Part shown: positions 52,601-63,865 of the stretch, piece after piece
Numbering within the stretch: the stretch's first letter is position 1
How the letters are laid out: the number at the start of each line of letters is the position of its first letter
NCBI RefSeq assembly: GCF_051014445.1
Contig: NW_027488368.1
Span: 9,936,001 to 10,000,000, forward strand
DNA length: 64,000 nt
DNA from: Colletes latitarsis
Taxonomy: Eukaryota > Arthropoda > Insecta > Hymenoptera > Colletidae
Reading direction: 5' to 3'
Program-made: the position numbers and the translations under genes
Notes under the pieces: model-generated
Seen by the model: the letters and a program-made list of their open reading frames with translations, nothing else
Databases searched by the model: none
Told to the model about the DNA's origin: nothing

Positions 52601-54719
52601 GTTAGTTCTGGTATTTGCAATCATCTGGCTCATACTTTCGCTTTTTTCGCATACTTGTTGGCCAGACGCAGGGCTTTTTCTGGTTTGGATCCCGTAATAA
52701 TGACGTTCCACACCGAAACAGTCAATTAAACCTGGTTTCGATTAATATTTTAGAGGATAACGCCGGTTATATCTTGGTTAGGTCAGGTATTTGCCCTCAT
52801 CTGGCTCGTACTTTCGCATTTTTCACATACTTGTTGGCCAGATCCTGGCCTTTTTCTGGCTTGGACCAAGTAGTAATGTGGGACGACACCGAAGCAGTCA
52901 ATTAAACCAGGTTGCGCTTAATATTTTAGAGCATATCGCCGGCTATGTCTCGGTTAGGTCTGGGATTTGCCCTCATCTGGCCCGTACTTTCGCATTTTTC
53001 TCATACTTGTTGGCCAGATCCTGACCTTTTTCTGGTTTGGATCATGTAGTAATGTGGTACCACACTGAAACAGTCAATAAAAGCTGGTTCCGGTTAGTAT
53101 TTTAGGGGATAACGCCGGTTATGTCTGGGTTAGGTCTGGTATTTGCCCTCATCTGGCTCGTACCTTCGCATTTTTCGCATACCTGTTGGCCAGATCCTGG
53201 GGTTTTTCTGGTTTGGATCACGCAGTAATGTGGCACCACACTGAAACAGTCAATGAAGGCTGGCTTCGATATATATTTTAGAGGATAACACCGGTTAGGT
53301 CTGGGTTATGTCTGGTATTTGCAATCACCTGCCACATACTTCCGCATTTTTCGCATACTTGTTGGCCAGATCCTGCGTTTTTTCTGGTGTGGATCACGTA
53401 GTAATGCGGTACCACACCGAAACAGTCAATTAAACCTGGTTGCGATTAATATTTTAGAGGATAACGCCGGTTATGTCTCGGTTGTGTCTGGGATTTGCCC
53501 TCATCTGGCTCGTACTTTCGCATTTTTCGCATACTTTTTGGGCAGATCCTGGCCTTTTTCAGCTTTGGATCACGTAGTAATGTGGTACCACACTGAAACA
53601 GTCAATTAAACCTGGTTCCGATCAATATTTTAGAGGATAACGCCGGTTATGTCTGGGTCAGGTCTGGTATTTGCCCTCATTTGGCTCGTACTTCCGCATT
53701 TTTCGCATACCTGTTGGCCAGATCCAGGGGTTTTTCTGGTTTGGATCACGCAGTAATGTGGTACCACACTGAAACAGTCAATGAAGGCTGGTTTCGATAT
53801 ATATTTTAGAGGATAACACCGGTTAGGTCTGGGTTATGTCTGGTATTTGCAATCATCTGCCACATACTTCCGCATTTTTCGCATACTTGTTGGCCAGATC
53901 CTGCGTTTTTTCTGGTGTGGATCACGTAGTAATGCGGTACCACACCGAAGCAGTCAATTAAACCAGGTTTCGCTTAATATTTTAGAGCATATCGCCGGCT
54001 ATGTCTCGGTTAGGTCTGGTATTTACCCTCATCTGGCTCGTACTTTCGCATTTTTCGCAAACATGTTGGCCAGATCCTGGCCTTTTTCTGGCTTGGACCA
54101 AGTAGTAATGTGGGACGACACCGAAGCAGTCAATTAAACCAGGTTGCGCTTAATATTTTAGAGCATATCGCCGGCTATGTCTCGGTTAGGTCTGGGATTT
54201 GCCCTCATCTGGCCCGTACTTTCGCATTTTTCTCATACTTGTTGGCCAGATCCTGACCTTTTTCTGGTTTGGATCATGTAGTAATGTGGTACCACACTGA
54301 AACAGTCAATAAAAGCTGGTTCCGGTTAGTATTTTAGGGGATAACGCCGGTTATGTCTGGGTTAGGTCTGGGATTTGCCCTCATCTGGCCCGTACTTTCG
54401 CATTTTTCTCATACTTGTTGGCCAGATCCTGACCTTTTTCTGGTTTGGATCATGTAGTAATGTGGTACCACACTGAAACAGTCAATAAAAGCTGGTTCCG
54501 GTTAGTATTTTAGGGGATAACGCCGGTTATGTCTGGGTTAGGTCTGGTATTTGCCCTCATCTGGCTCGTACTTTCGCATTTTTCGCATTCTTGTTGGCCA
54601 GATGCTGGGCTTTTTCTGGTTTGGATCCCGTAATACTGACGTTCCACACCGAAACAGTCAATTAAACCTGGTTTCGATTAATATTTTAGAGGATAGCGCC
54701 GGTTATATCTCGGTTAGGT
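49616..54719 (+). repeat. 5.1-kb higher-order repeat, unit B (29 monomers, 5,104 bp)
   Basis: 5,104 bp equals exactly 29 x 176. It is near-identical to unit A apart from the two missing monomers at about 50275. The few differences noticed include GTATCGTAGAGG (47108) against GTATCGTACAGG (52212). It is the youngest-looking block in the window. Confidence 0.93.
52219..52394 (+). repeat. Marker monomer type M, copy 5 (in unit B)
   Basis: Exactly 5,104 bp after copy 4. It shares GAGGAACACAATTC and has one private change near its start (GTACAGG for GTAGAGG). Confidence 0.92.
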
Positions 54720-56390
54720 CTGGTATTTGCCCCCATCTGGCACGTACCTTCGCATGTTTCGCATACTTGTTGGCCAGATCCTGCCCTTTTTCTGACTCGG
54801 ACCACGTACTAATGTGGTACCACACCGAAACTTTCAATTAAACCTGGTTGCGATTAATATTTTAGAGGATAACGCCGGTTATGTCTGGGTTAGGTCTGGT
54901 ATTTGCCCTCATCTGCCTCGTACTTTCGCATTTTTCGCATACTTGTTGGCCAGATGCTGGGTTTTTTCAGGTTTGGATCCCGTAATAATGACGTTCCACA
55001 CCGAAGCAGTCAATTGAATCTGGTTGCGATTAATATGTTAGAGTATAACGCCGGTTATGTCTCCGCTAGGTCTGTGATTTGCCCTCAACTGGCTCGTACT
55101 TTCGCTTATTTCGCATACTTGTTGGCCAGTTCCTGGACTTTTTCTGGTTTGGATCACGTAGTATTGCGGTACCACACCGAAACAGTCAATTAAACCTGGT
55201 TGCGATTAATATTTTAGAGGATAACGCCGGTTATGTCTCGGTTAGGTCTGGGATTTGCCCTCATCTGGCTCGTACTTTCGCATTTCTCGCATACTTGTTG
55301 GCCAGATCCTGGCCTTTTTCTGGTTTGGATCACGTAGTAATGTGGTACCACACTGAAACAGTCAATAAAAGCTTGTTCCGATTAGTATTTTAGAGGATAA
55401 CGCTGGTTATGTCTGGGTTAGTTCTGGTATTTGCAATCATCTGGCTCATACTTTCGCGTTTTTCGCATACTTGTTGGCCAGATCCTGGTTTTTTTCTGGT
55501 TTGGATCCTGTACTAATGTGATTCCACACCGAAACAGTCAATTAAACCTGGTTGCGATTAATATTTTAGAGGATAAGGCCGGTTATGCCTGGGTTAGGTC
55601 TGGTATTTGCCCTCATCTGGCTCGTACTTTCGCATTTTACGCATACTTGTTGGCCAGATCCTGGCCTTTTTCTGGACTGTATCACGTAGTAATGTGGTAC
55701 CACACTGAGACAGTCGATAAAAGCTGGTTCCGATTGGTATTTTAGAGGAGAACGCTGGTTACGCCTGGGTTACTTCTGGTATATGCAATCATCTGGCTCA
55801 TACATTCGCAATTTTCGCGTACTTGTTGGCCAGATCTTGGGTTTTTTGTGTTTTGGATCTCGTCGTAATGTGGTTCCACACCAAAGCAGTCAATTAAACA
55901 TGCTTGCGATGAATATTTTGGAGGATAACGCTGGTTATGTTTGGGTTAGTTATGGTATTTGCATTAATCTGGCTCGTACTTTCACAGTTTTCGCATACTT
56001 GTTGGCCAGATCCTGGGCTTTTTCTGGTTTGGATCTCGTAGTAATATGGTACCACACTGAAACAGTCAATTAAACCTGGTTCCGATCAATATTTTAGAGG
56101 TTAACGCCGGTTATGTCTGGGTCAGGTCTGGTACTTGCCCTCATTTGGCTCGTACTTCCGCATTTTTCGCATACCTGTTGGCCAGATCCTGGGGTTTTTC
56201 TGGTTTGGATCACGCAGTAATGTGGCACCACACTGAAACAGTCAATGAAGGCTGGCTTCGATATATATTTTAGAGGATAACACCGGTTAGGTCTGGGTTA
56301 TGTCTGGTATTTGCAATCATCTGCCACATACTTTCGCATTTTTCGCATACTTGTTGGCCAGATCCTGCGTTTTTTCTGGTGTGGATCACG
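54720..56390 (+). repeat. 5.1-kb higher-order repeat, unit C (partial)
   Basis: Matches unit B at an offset of 5,104 bp up to about 55379, including the shared AAGCTTGTTCC variant. It then continues like unit A (offset 10,560) through the two monomers B lacks. Similarity decays at about 56390-56500, where CCTGATGCGATT appears and a different monomer order begins. Confidence 0.88.
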
Positions 56391-56792
56391 TAGTAATGCG
56401 GTACCACACCGAAGCAGTCAATTAAACCTGATGCGATTAATATTTTAGAGGATAACGCCGGCTATGTCTCGGTTGTGTCTGGGATTTGCCCTCATCTGGC
56501 TCGTACTTTCGCATTTTTCGCTTACTTGTTGGCCAGATCCTGGGCTATTTCTGGTTTGGATCACGTAGTAGTGTGGTTCCACACCGAAACAGTCAATTAA
56601 ACCTGGTTGCGATTAATATTTTAGAGGATAACGCCGGTTATGCCTGGGTCAGGTCTGGTATTTGCTCTCATTTGGCTCGTACTTTCGCATTTCTCGCATA
56701 CTTGTTGGCCAGATTCTGGGCTTTTAAGGTTTGTATCACGTAGTAGCGTGGTACCACACTGAAACAGTCAATTAAACCTGGTTCCGATTAGT

Positions 56793-56968
56793 ATCGCAGA
56801 GGATAACGCTGGTTATGTCTGGGTTAGCTCTGGTATTTGCCCTCATTTGGCCCGTACTTTCGTATTTTTCTCATACTTGTTGGGCAGCTCCTGGGCTTTT
56901 TTATGGTTAGGATCACGTATTAATGTGGTGGCGCACTGAGGTAGACAATTCAACCTGGATCTATCAAT
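56793..56968 (+). repeat. Marker monomer type M, copy 6
   Basis: Has ATCGCAGAGG and TTTTTTATGGTTAGG as private changes, with the GAGGTAGACAATTC form of copies 1 and 2. Confidence 0.9.
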
Positions 56969-57000
56969 ATTTTAGAGGATAATGCCGGTTATGTCTGGGT

Positions 57001-57357
57001 TAGGTCTGGTATTTGCCCTCATCTGGCTCGTACTTTCGCATTTTTCGCATACTTGTTGGACAGATCCTGGCCTATTTCAGGTTTGGATCACGTAGTAATG
57101 CGGTACCACACCGAAACAGTCAACTAAACCTGGTTGCGATTAATATTTTAAAGGATAACGCCGGTTGTCTCGGTTAGGTCTGGGATTTGCCCTCATCTGG
57201 CTCGTACTTTCGCATTTTTCGCATACTTGTTGGCCAGATCCTGGCCTTTTTCAGGTTTGGATCACGTAGTAATGCGGTACCACACCGAAACAGTCAACTA
57301 AACCTGGTTGCGATTAATATTTTAAAGGATAACGCCGGTTGTCTCGGTTAGGTCTGG
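57001..57357 (+). repeat. Adjacent 174-bp monomer duplication
   Basis: Two neighbouring monomers share a 2-bp loss (CCGGTTGTCTCGG instead of CCGGTTATGTCTCGG) and TTTTAAAGGATAACG. The shared marks lie 174 bp apart, at 57161 and 57335. Sharing a rare deletion shows that one copy was made from the other. Confidence 0.88.
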
Positions 57358-57359
57358 GA

Positions 57360-57815
57360 TTTGCCCTCATCTGGCTCGTACTTTCGCATTTTGCGCATAG
57401 TTGTTGGCCAGATCCTGGCCTTTTTCTGGCTTGGACCACGTAGTAATTTGGTTCCACACCGAAACAGTCAATTAAACCTGGTTGCGATTAATATTTTTGG
57501 GGATAACGCCGGTTATGTCTGGGTTAGGTCTGTTATTTGCCCTCATCTGGCTCGTACTTTCGCATTTTTCGCATACTTGTTGGCCATATCATGGCCTTTT
57601 TCAGGTTTGGATCACGTAGTAATGCGGTACCACACCGAAACAGTCAATTAAACCTGGTTGCGATTAATATTTTAGAGGATAACGTCGGTTATGTCTCGGT
57701 TAGGTCTGGGATTTGCCCTCATCTGGATCGTACTTTCGCATTTTTCGCTTACTTGTTGGCCAGATCCTGACCTTTTTCTGGTTGGATCACGTAGTAATGT
57801 GGAACCACACTGGAA
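57360..57815 (+). repeat. 11-monomer offset block, copy 1
   Basis: Matches 59294-59749 at an offset of 1,934 bp (11 x 176 less 2). Shared marks are GCGCATAGTTGTTGG, the 3-bp-short CTGGTTGGATCACG and the GTGGAACCACAC palindrome variant. Confidence 0.85.
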
Positions 57816-57843
57816 CAGTCAATTAAACCTGGTTGCTATTAAT

Positions 57844-58019
57844 ATTTTAGAGGATAACGCCGGTTATGTCTCGGTTAGGTCTGGGATTTGCCCTCATCTG
57901 GCTCGTACTTTCGCATTTCTCGCATACTTGTTGGCCAGATCCTGGCCTTTTTCAGGTTTGGATCACGTAGTAATGTGGTACCACACTGAAACAGTCAATA
58001 AAAGCTCGTTCCGATTAGT
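57844..58019 (+). repeat. Representative 176-bp monomer (class A body)
   Basis: This copy runs exactly 176 bp from one ATTTTAG block to the next and sits close to the window consensus. It shows the class A left half: ACGCCGG, then TCGGTTAGG, GGGATTTGCCCTC and CTCGTACTTTCGCAT. The right half carries GGATCACG and the palindrome TGTGGTACCACA, followed by ACTGAAACAG. Its 3' end is the class B form (AATAAAAGCT), which leads into a class B monomer. Confidence 0.9.
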
Positions 58020-59293
58020 ATTTTAGAGGATAACGCTGGTTATGTCTGGGTTAGTTCTGGTATTTGCAATCATCTGGCTCATACTTTCGCGTTTTTCGCA
58101 TACTTGTTGGCCAGATCCTGGTTTTTTTCTGGTTTGGATCCTGTACTAATATGATTCCACACCGAAACAGTCAATTAAACCTGGTTGCGATTAATAATTT
58201 AGCGGATAACGCCGGTTATGTCTGGGTTAGGTCTGGTATTTGCCCTCATCTGGCTCGAACTTTCGCATTTTACGCATACTTGTTGGCCAGATCCTGGCCT
58301 TTTTCTGGTCTGTATCACGTAGTAATGTGGTTCCACACCGAAACAGTCAATTAAACCTGGTTGCTATTAATATTTTAGAGGATAACGCCGGTTATGTCTC
58401 GGTTAGGTCTGGGATTTGCCCTCGTCTGGCTCGTACTTTCGCATTTTGCGCATACTTGTTGGCCAGATCCTGGCCTTTTTCTGGCTTGGACCACGTAGTA
58501 ATTTGGTTCCACACCGAAACAGTCAATTAAACCTGCTTGTGATTAATATTTTAGGGGATAGCGCCGGTTATGACTGGGTTACGTCTGGTATTTGCCCTCA
58601 TCTGGCTCGTGCTTTCGCATTTTTCGCATACTTGTTGGCCAGATCCTGGTTTTTTTCTGGTTTGGATCCTGTACTAATGTGATTCCACACCGAAACAGTC
58701 AATTAAACCTGGTTGCGATTAATAATTTAGAGAATAACGCCGGTTATGTCTCGGTTAGGTCTGGGATTTGCCCTCATCTGGCTCGTACTTTCGCATTTTT
58801 CGCTTACTTGTTGGCCAGATCCTGGCTTTTTTCTGTTTTGGATCACGTAGTAATGTGGTACCACACTGAAACAGTCAATTAAACCTGGTTCCGATTAATA
58901 TTTTAGAGGATAACGCCGGTTATGTCTGGGTCAGGTCTGGTATTTGCCCTCATTTGGCTCGTACTTCGCATTTTTCGCATACCTGTTGGCCAGATCCTGG
59001 GGTTTTTCTGGTTTGGATCACGCAGTAATGTGGTACCACACTGAAACAGTCAATGAAGGCTGATTCCGATTAATATTTTAGTGGATAACGCCGGTTATTT
59101 CTGGGTTAGGTCTGGTATTTGCCCTCATCTGGCTCGTACTTTCGCATTTTTCGGATACTTGTTGGCCAGATCCTGGCCTTTTTCTGGTTTGGATCACGTA
59201 GTAATGCAGTACCACTCCGAAACAGTCAATTAAACCTGGTTGCTATTAATATTTTAGAGGATAACGCCGGTTATGTCTCGGTTAGGTCTGGGA

Positions 59294-59749
59294 TTTGCCC
59301 TCGTCTGGCTCGTACTTTCGCATTTTGCGCATAGTTGTTGGCCAGATCCTGGCCTTTTTCTGGCTTGGACCACGTAGTAATTTGGTTCCACACCGAAACA
59401 GTCAATTAAACCTGGTTGCGATTAATATCTTAGGGGATAACGCCGGTTATGTCTGGGTTAGGTCTGGTATTTGCCCTCATCTGGCTCGTACTTTCGCATT
59501 TTTCGCATACTTGTTGGCCAGATCCTGGCCTTTTTCAGGTTTGGATCACGTAGTAATGCGGTACCACACCGAAACAGTCAATTAAACCTGGTTGCGATTA
59601 ATATTTTAGAGGATAACGTCGGTTATGTCTCGGTTAGGTCTGGGATTTGCCCTCATCTGGATCGTACTTTCGCATTTTTCGCTTACTTGTTGGCCAGATC
59701 CTGACCTTTTTCTGGTTGGATCACGTAGTAATGTGGAACCACACTGAAA
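59294..59749 (+). repeat. 11-monomer offset block, copy 2
   Basis: Second copy of 57360-57815. The right neighbour switches to class B (AATAAAAGCT), and from there the sequence resembles 57980-58200 (offset 1,758) and 61675-61895. Confidence 0.85.
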
Positions 59750-59953
59750 CAGTCAATAAAAGCTGGTTCCGATTAGTATTTTAGAGGATAACGCAGGTTA
59801 TGTCTGGGTTAGTTCTGGTATTTGCAATCATCTGGCTCATACTTTCGCGTCTTTCGCATACTTGTTGGCCAGATCCTGGTTTTTTTCTGGTTTGGATCCT
59901 GTACTAATGTGATTCCACACCGAAACAGTCAATTAAACCTGGTTGCGATTAAT

Positions 59954-60130
59954 ATTTTAGCGGATAACGCAGGTTATGTCTGGGTTAGCTCTGGTATTTG
60001 CCCTCATTTGGCTCGTACTTTCGTATTTTTCTCATACTTGTTGGGCAGCTCCTGGGTTTTTTTCTGGTTAGGATCACGTATTAATGTGGTGGCGCACTGA
60101 GGTAGACAATTCAACCTGGATTCTATCAAT
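59954..60130 (+). repeat. Marker monomer type M, copy 7
   Basis: Starts with the ordinary ATTTTAGCGG block rather than ATCGTAGAGG, so its left end was probably exchanged with another monomer. The right end is typical (GTGGTGGCGCACTGAGG). Confidence 0.88.
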
Positions 60131-60659
60131 ATTTTAGAGGATAACGCCGGTTATGTCTGGGTTAGGTCTGGGATTTGGCCTCATCTGGCTCGTACTTTCG
60201 CATTTCTCGCATACTTGTTGGCCAGATCCTGCGTTTTATCTGGTGTGGATCTCGTAGTAATGCGGTACCAGACCGAAACAGTCAATTAAACCTGGTTGCG
60301 ATTAATATTTTAGAGGATAACGTCGGTTAGGTCTCGGTTAGGTCTGGGATTTGCCCTCATCTGGCTCGTACTTCCGCATTTTTCGCTTACTTGTTTGCCA
60401 GATCCTGACCTTTTTCTGGTTGGATCACGTAGTAATGTGGAACCACACTGAAACAGTCAATAAAAGCTGGTTCCGATTAGTATTTTAGAGGATAACGCTG
60501 GTTATGTCTGGGTTAGTTCTGGTATTTGCACTCATCTGGCTCATACTTTCGCATTTTTCGCATACTTGATGGCCAGATCCTGGCTTTTTTCTGGTTTGGA
60601 TCACGTAGTAATGCGGTACCACACCGAAGCAGTCAATTTAACCTGGTTTCGATTAATAT

Positions 60660-61575
60660 TTTAGAGGATAACGCCGGTTATATCTCGGTTAGGTCTGGGA
60701 TTTGCCCTCATCTGGCTCGTACCTTCGCATTTTTCGCATACTTGTTGGCCAGATCCTGGCCTTTTCCTGGTTTGGATCACGTAGTAATGTGGTACCACAC
60801 TGAAACAGTCAATGAATGCTGGTTTCGATATATATTTTAGAGGATAACACCGGTTAGGTCTGGGTTACGACTGCTATTTGTAATCATTTGCCACATACTT
60901 TCGCATTCTTGGCATACTTGTTTGCCACATCCTGGGTTCATTTCTGGCTCGGACCACGTGGTAATGTGGTATCACACCGAAACAGTCAATTAAACCTGGT
61001 TGCGATTAGTATTTTAGAGGATAATGCTGGTTATGTCTGGGTTAGGTCTGGTATTTGCCCTCATCTGTCTCGTGCTTTCGTATTTTTCGCATACTTGTTG
61101 GCCAGATCCTGGGCTATTTCTGGTTTGTATCACGTAGTAGTGTGATACCACACTGAAACAGTCAATAGAAGCTGGTTCCGGATAGTATTTTAGAGGATAA
61201 CGCTGGTTATGTCTGGGTTAGTTCTGGTATTTGCAATCATCTGGCTCATACTTTCGCGTCTTTCGCATACTTGTTGGCCAGATCCTGGGCTATTTCTGGT
61301 TTGTATCACGTAGTAGTGTGGTACCACACTGAAACAGTCAATAGAAGCTGGTTCCGGATAGTATTTTAGAGGATAACGCAGGTTACGTCTGGGTTAGTTC
61401 TGGTATTTGCAACCATCTGGCTCATACTTTCACGTTTTTCGCATACTTGTTGGCCAGATCCTGGGTTTTTTCCGGCTTGGATCCCGTAGTAATGAGGTTC
61501 CACACAGAAACAGTCAGTTAAACCTGGTTGCGATTAATATTTTAGAGGATAACGCCGGTTATGTCTCGGTTAAGT
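60660..61575 (+). repeat. 13-monomer offset block, copy 1
   Basis: The ends of this block match 62950-63865 at an offset of 2,290 bp (13 x 176 plus 2). In the middle, one CTGTCTCGTGCTTTCG monomer is shifted by one extra unit (61065 against 63531), and the same monomer also occurs 528 bp later near 61593. Confidence 0.75.
61315..61330. other. Palindrome, extended 16-bp form
   Basis: Another perfect AGTGTGGTACCACACT. Further copies lie at 2320-2335, 41962-41977, 61667-61682 and 63605-63620. Confidence 0.8.
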
Positions 61576-62594
61576 CTGGGATTTGCCCTCATCTGTCTCG
61601 TGCTTTCGTATTTTTCGCATACTTGTTGGCCAGATCCTGGGCTATTTCTGGTTTGTATCACGTAGTAGTGTGGTACCACACTGAAACAGTCAATAGAAGC
61701 TGGTTCCGGATAGTATTTTAGAGGATAACGCTGGTTATGTCTGGGTTAGTTCTGGTATTTGCAATCATCTGGCTCATACTTTCGCGTCTTTCGCATACTT
61801 GTTGGCCAGATCCTGGTTTTTTTCTGGTTTGGATCCTGTACTAATGTGATTCCACACCGAAACAGTCAATTAAACCTGGTTGCGATTAATATTTTAGCGG
61901 ATAACGCCGGTTATGTCTGGGTTAGGTCTGGTATTTGCCCTCATTTGGCTCGTACTTCCGCATTTTTCGCATACCTGTTGGCCAGATCCTGGGGTTTTTC
62001 TGGTTTGGATCACGCAGTAATGCGGTACCACACTGAAACAGTCAATGAAGGCTGGTTTCGATATATATTTTAGAGGATAACACCGGTTAGGTCTGGGTTA
62101 TGTCTGGTATTTGTAATCATCTGGCACATACTTCCGCATTTTTCGCATACTTGTTGGCCAGATCCTGCGTTTTTTCTGGTGTGGATCACGTAGTAATGCG
62201 GTACCACTCCGAAGCAGTCAATTAAACCTGGTTGCGATTAATATTTTAGAGGATAACGCCGGTTATGTCTCGGTTGTGTCTGGGATTTGCCATCATCTGG
62301 CTCGTACTTTCGCATTTTTCGCTTACTTGTTGGCCAGATCCTGGGCTTTTTCTGGTTTGGATCACGTAGTAGTGTGGTTCCACACCGAAACAGTCAATTA
62401 AACCTGGTTGCGATTAATATTTTAGAGGATAACGCCGGTTATGCCTGGGTCAGGTCTGGTATTTGCCCTCATTTGGCTCGTACTTTCGCATTTCTCGCAT
62501 ACTTGTTGGCCAGATTCTGGGCTTTTTCAGGTTTGTATCACGTAGTAGCGTGGTACCACACTGAAACAGTCAATTAAACCTGGTTCCGATTAGT

Positions 62595-62771
62595 ATCGTA
62601 GACGATAACGCTGGTTATGTCTGGGTTAGCTCTGGTATTTGCCCTCATTTGGCTCGTACTTTCGTATTTTTCTCATACCTGTTGGGCAGCTCCTGGGTTT
62701 TTTTCTGGTTAGGATTACGTATTAATGTGGTGGCGCACTGAGGTAGACAATTCAACCTGGATTCTGTCAAT
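62595..62771 (+). repeat. Marker monomer type M, copy 8
   Basis: 177 bp. Private changes are GTAGACGATAACG, GGATTACGTATT and ATTCTGTCAAT. Otherwise it is typical of the subtype. Confidence 0.9.
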
Positions 62772-62949
62772 ATTTTAGAGGATAACGCCGGTTATGTCTG
62801 GGTTAGGTCTGGGATTTGGCCTCATCTGGCTCGTACTTTCGCATTTCTCGCATACTTGTTGGCCAGATCCTGCCTTTTTTCTGGTGTGGATCTCGTAGTA
62901 ATGCGGTACCACACCGAAACAGTCAATTAAACCTGGTTGCCATTAATAT

Positions 62950-63865
62950 TTTAGAGGATAACGCCGGTTATATCTCGGTTAGGTCTGGGATTTGCCCCCA
63001 TCTGGCTCGTACCTTCGCATTTTTCGCATACTTGTTGGCCAGATCCTGGCCTTTTCCTGGTTTGGATCACGTAGTAATGTGGTACCACACTGAAACAGTC
63101 AATGAATGCTGGTTTCGATATATATTTTAGAGGATAACACCGGTTAGGTCTGGGTTACGACTGCTATTTGTAATCATTTGCCACACACTTTCGCATTCTT
63201 GGCATACTTGTTTGCCACATCCTGGGTTCATTTCTGGCTCGGACCACGTGGTAATGTGGTACCACACCGAAACAGTCAATTAAACCTGGTTGCGATTAGT
63301 ATTTTAGAGGATAATGCTGGTTATGTCTGGGTTAGGTCTGGTATTTGCCCTCATTTGGTTCGTACTTCCGCATTTTTCGCATACTTGTTGGCCAGATCCT
63401 GCGTTTTTTCTGGTGTGGATCTCGTAGTAATGCGGTACCACACCGAAACAGTCAATTAAACCTGGCTGCGATTAATACTTTAGAGGATAACGCCGGTTAT
63501 GTCTCGGTTGTGTCTGCGATTTGCCCTCATCTGTCTCGTGCTTTCGTATTTTTCGCATACTTGTTGGCCAGATCCTGGGCTATTTCTGGTTTGTATCACG
63601 TAGTAGTGTGGTACCACACTGAAACAGTCAATAGAAGCTGGTTCCGGATAGTATTTTAGAGGATAACGCAGGTTACGTCTGGGTTAGTTCTGGTATTTGC
63701 AATCATCTGGCTCACACTTTCACGGTTTTCGCATACTTGTTGGCCAGATCCTGGGTTTTTTCCGGTTTGGATCCCGTAGTAATGAGGTTCCACACCGAAA
63801 CAGTCAGTTAAACCTGGTTGCGATTAATATTTTAGAGGATAACGCCGGTTATGTCTCGGTTAGGT
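62950..63865 (+). repeat. 13-monomer offset block, copy 2
   Basis: Second copy of 60660-61575, with the same CATTCTTGGCATAC and ACGACTGCTATTTG marks. The central monomer order differs from copy 1. Confidence 0.75.
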
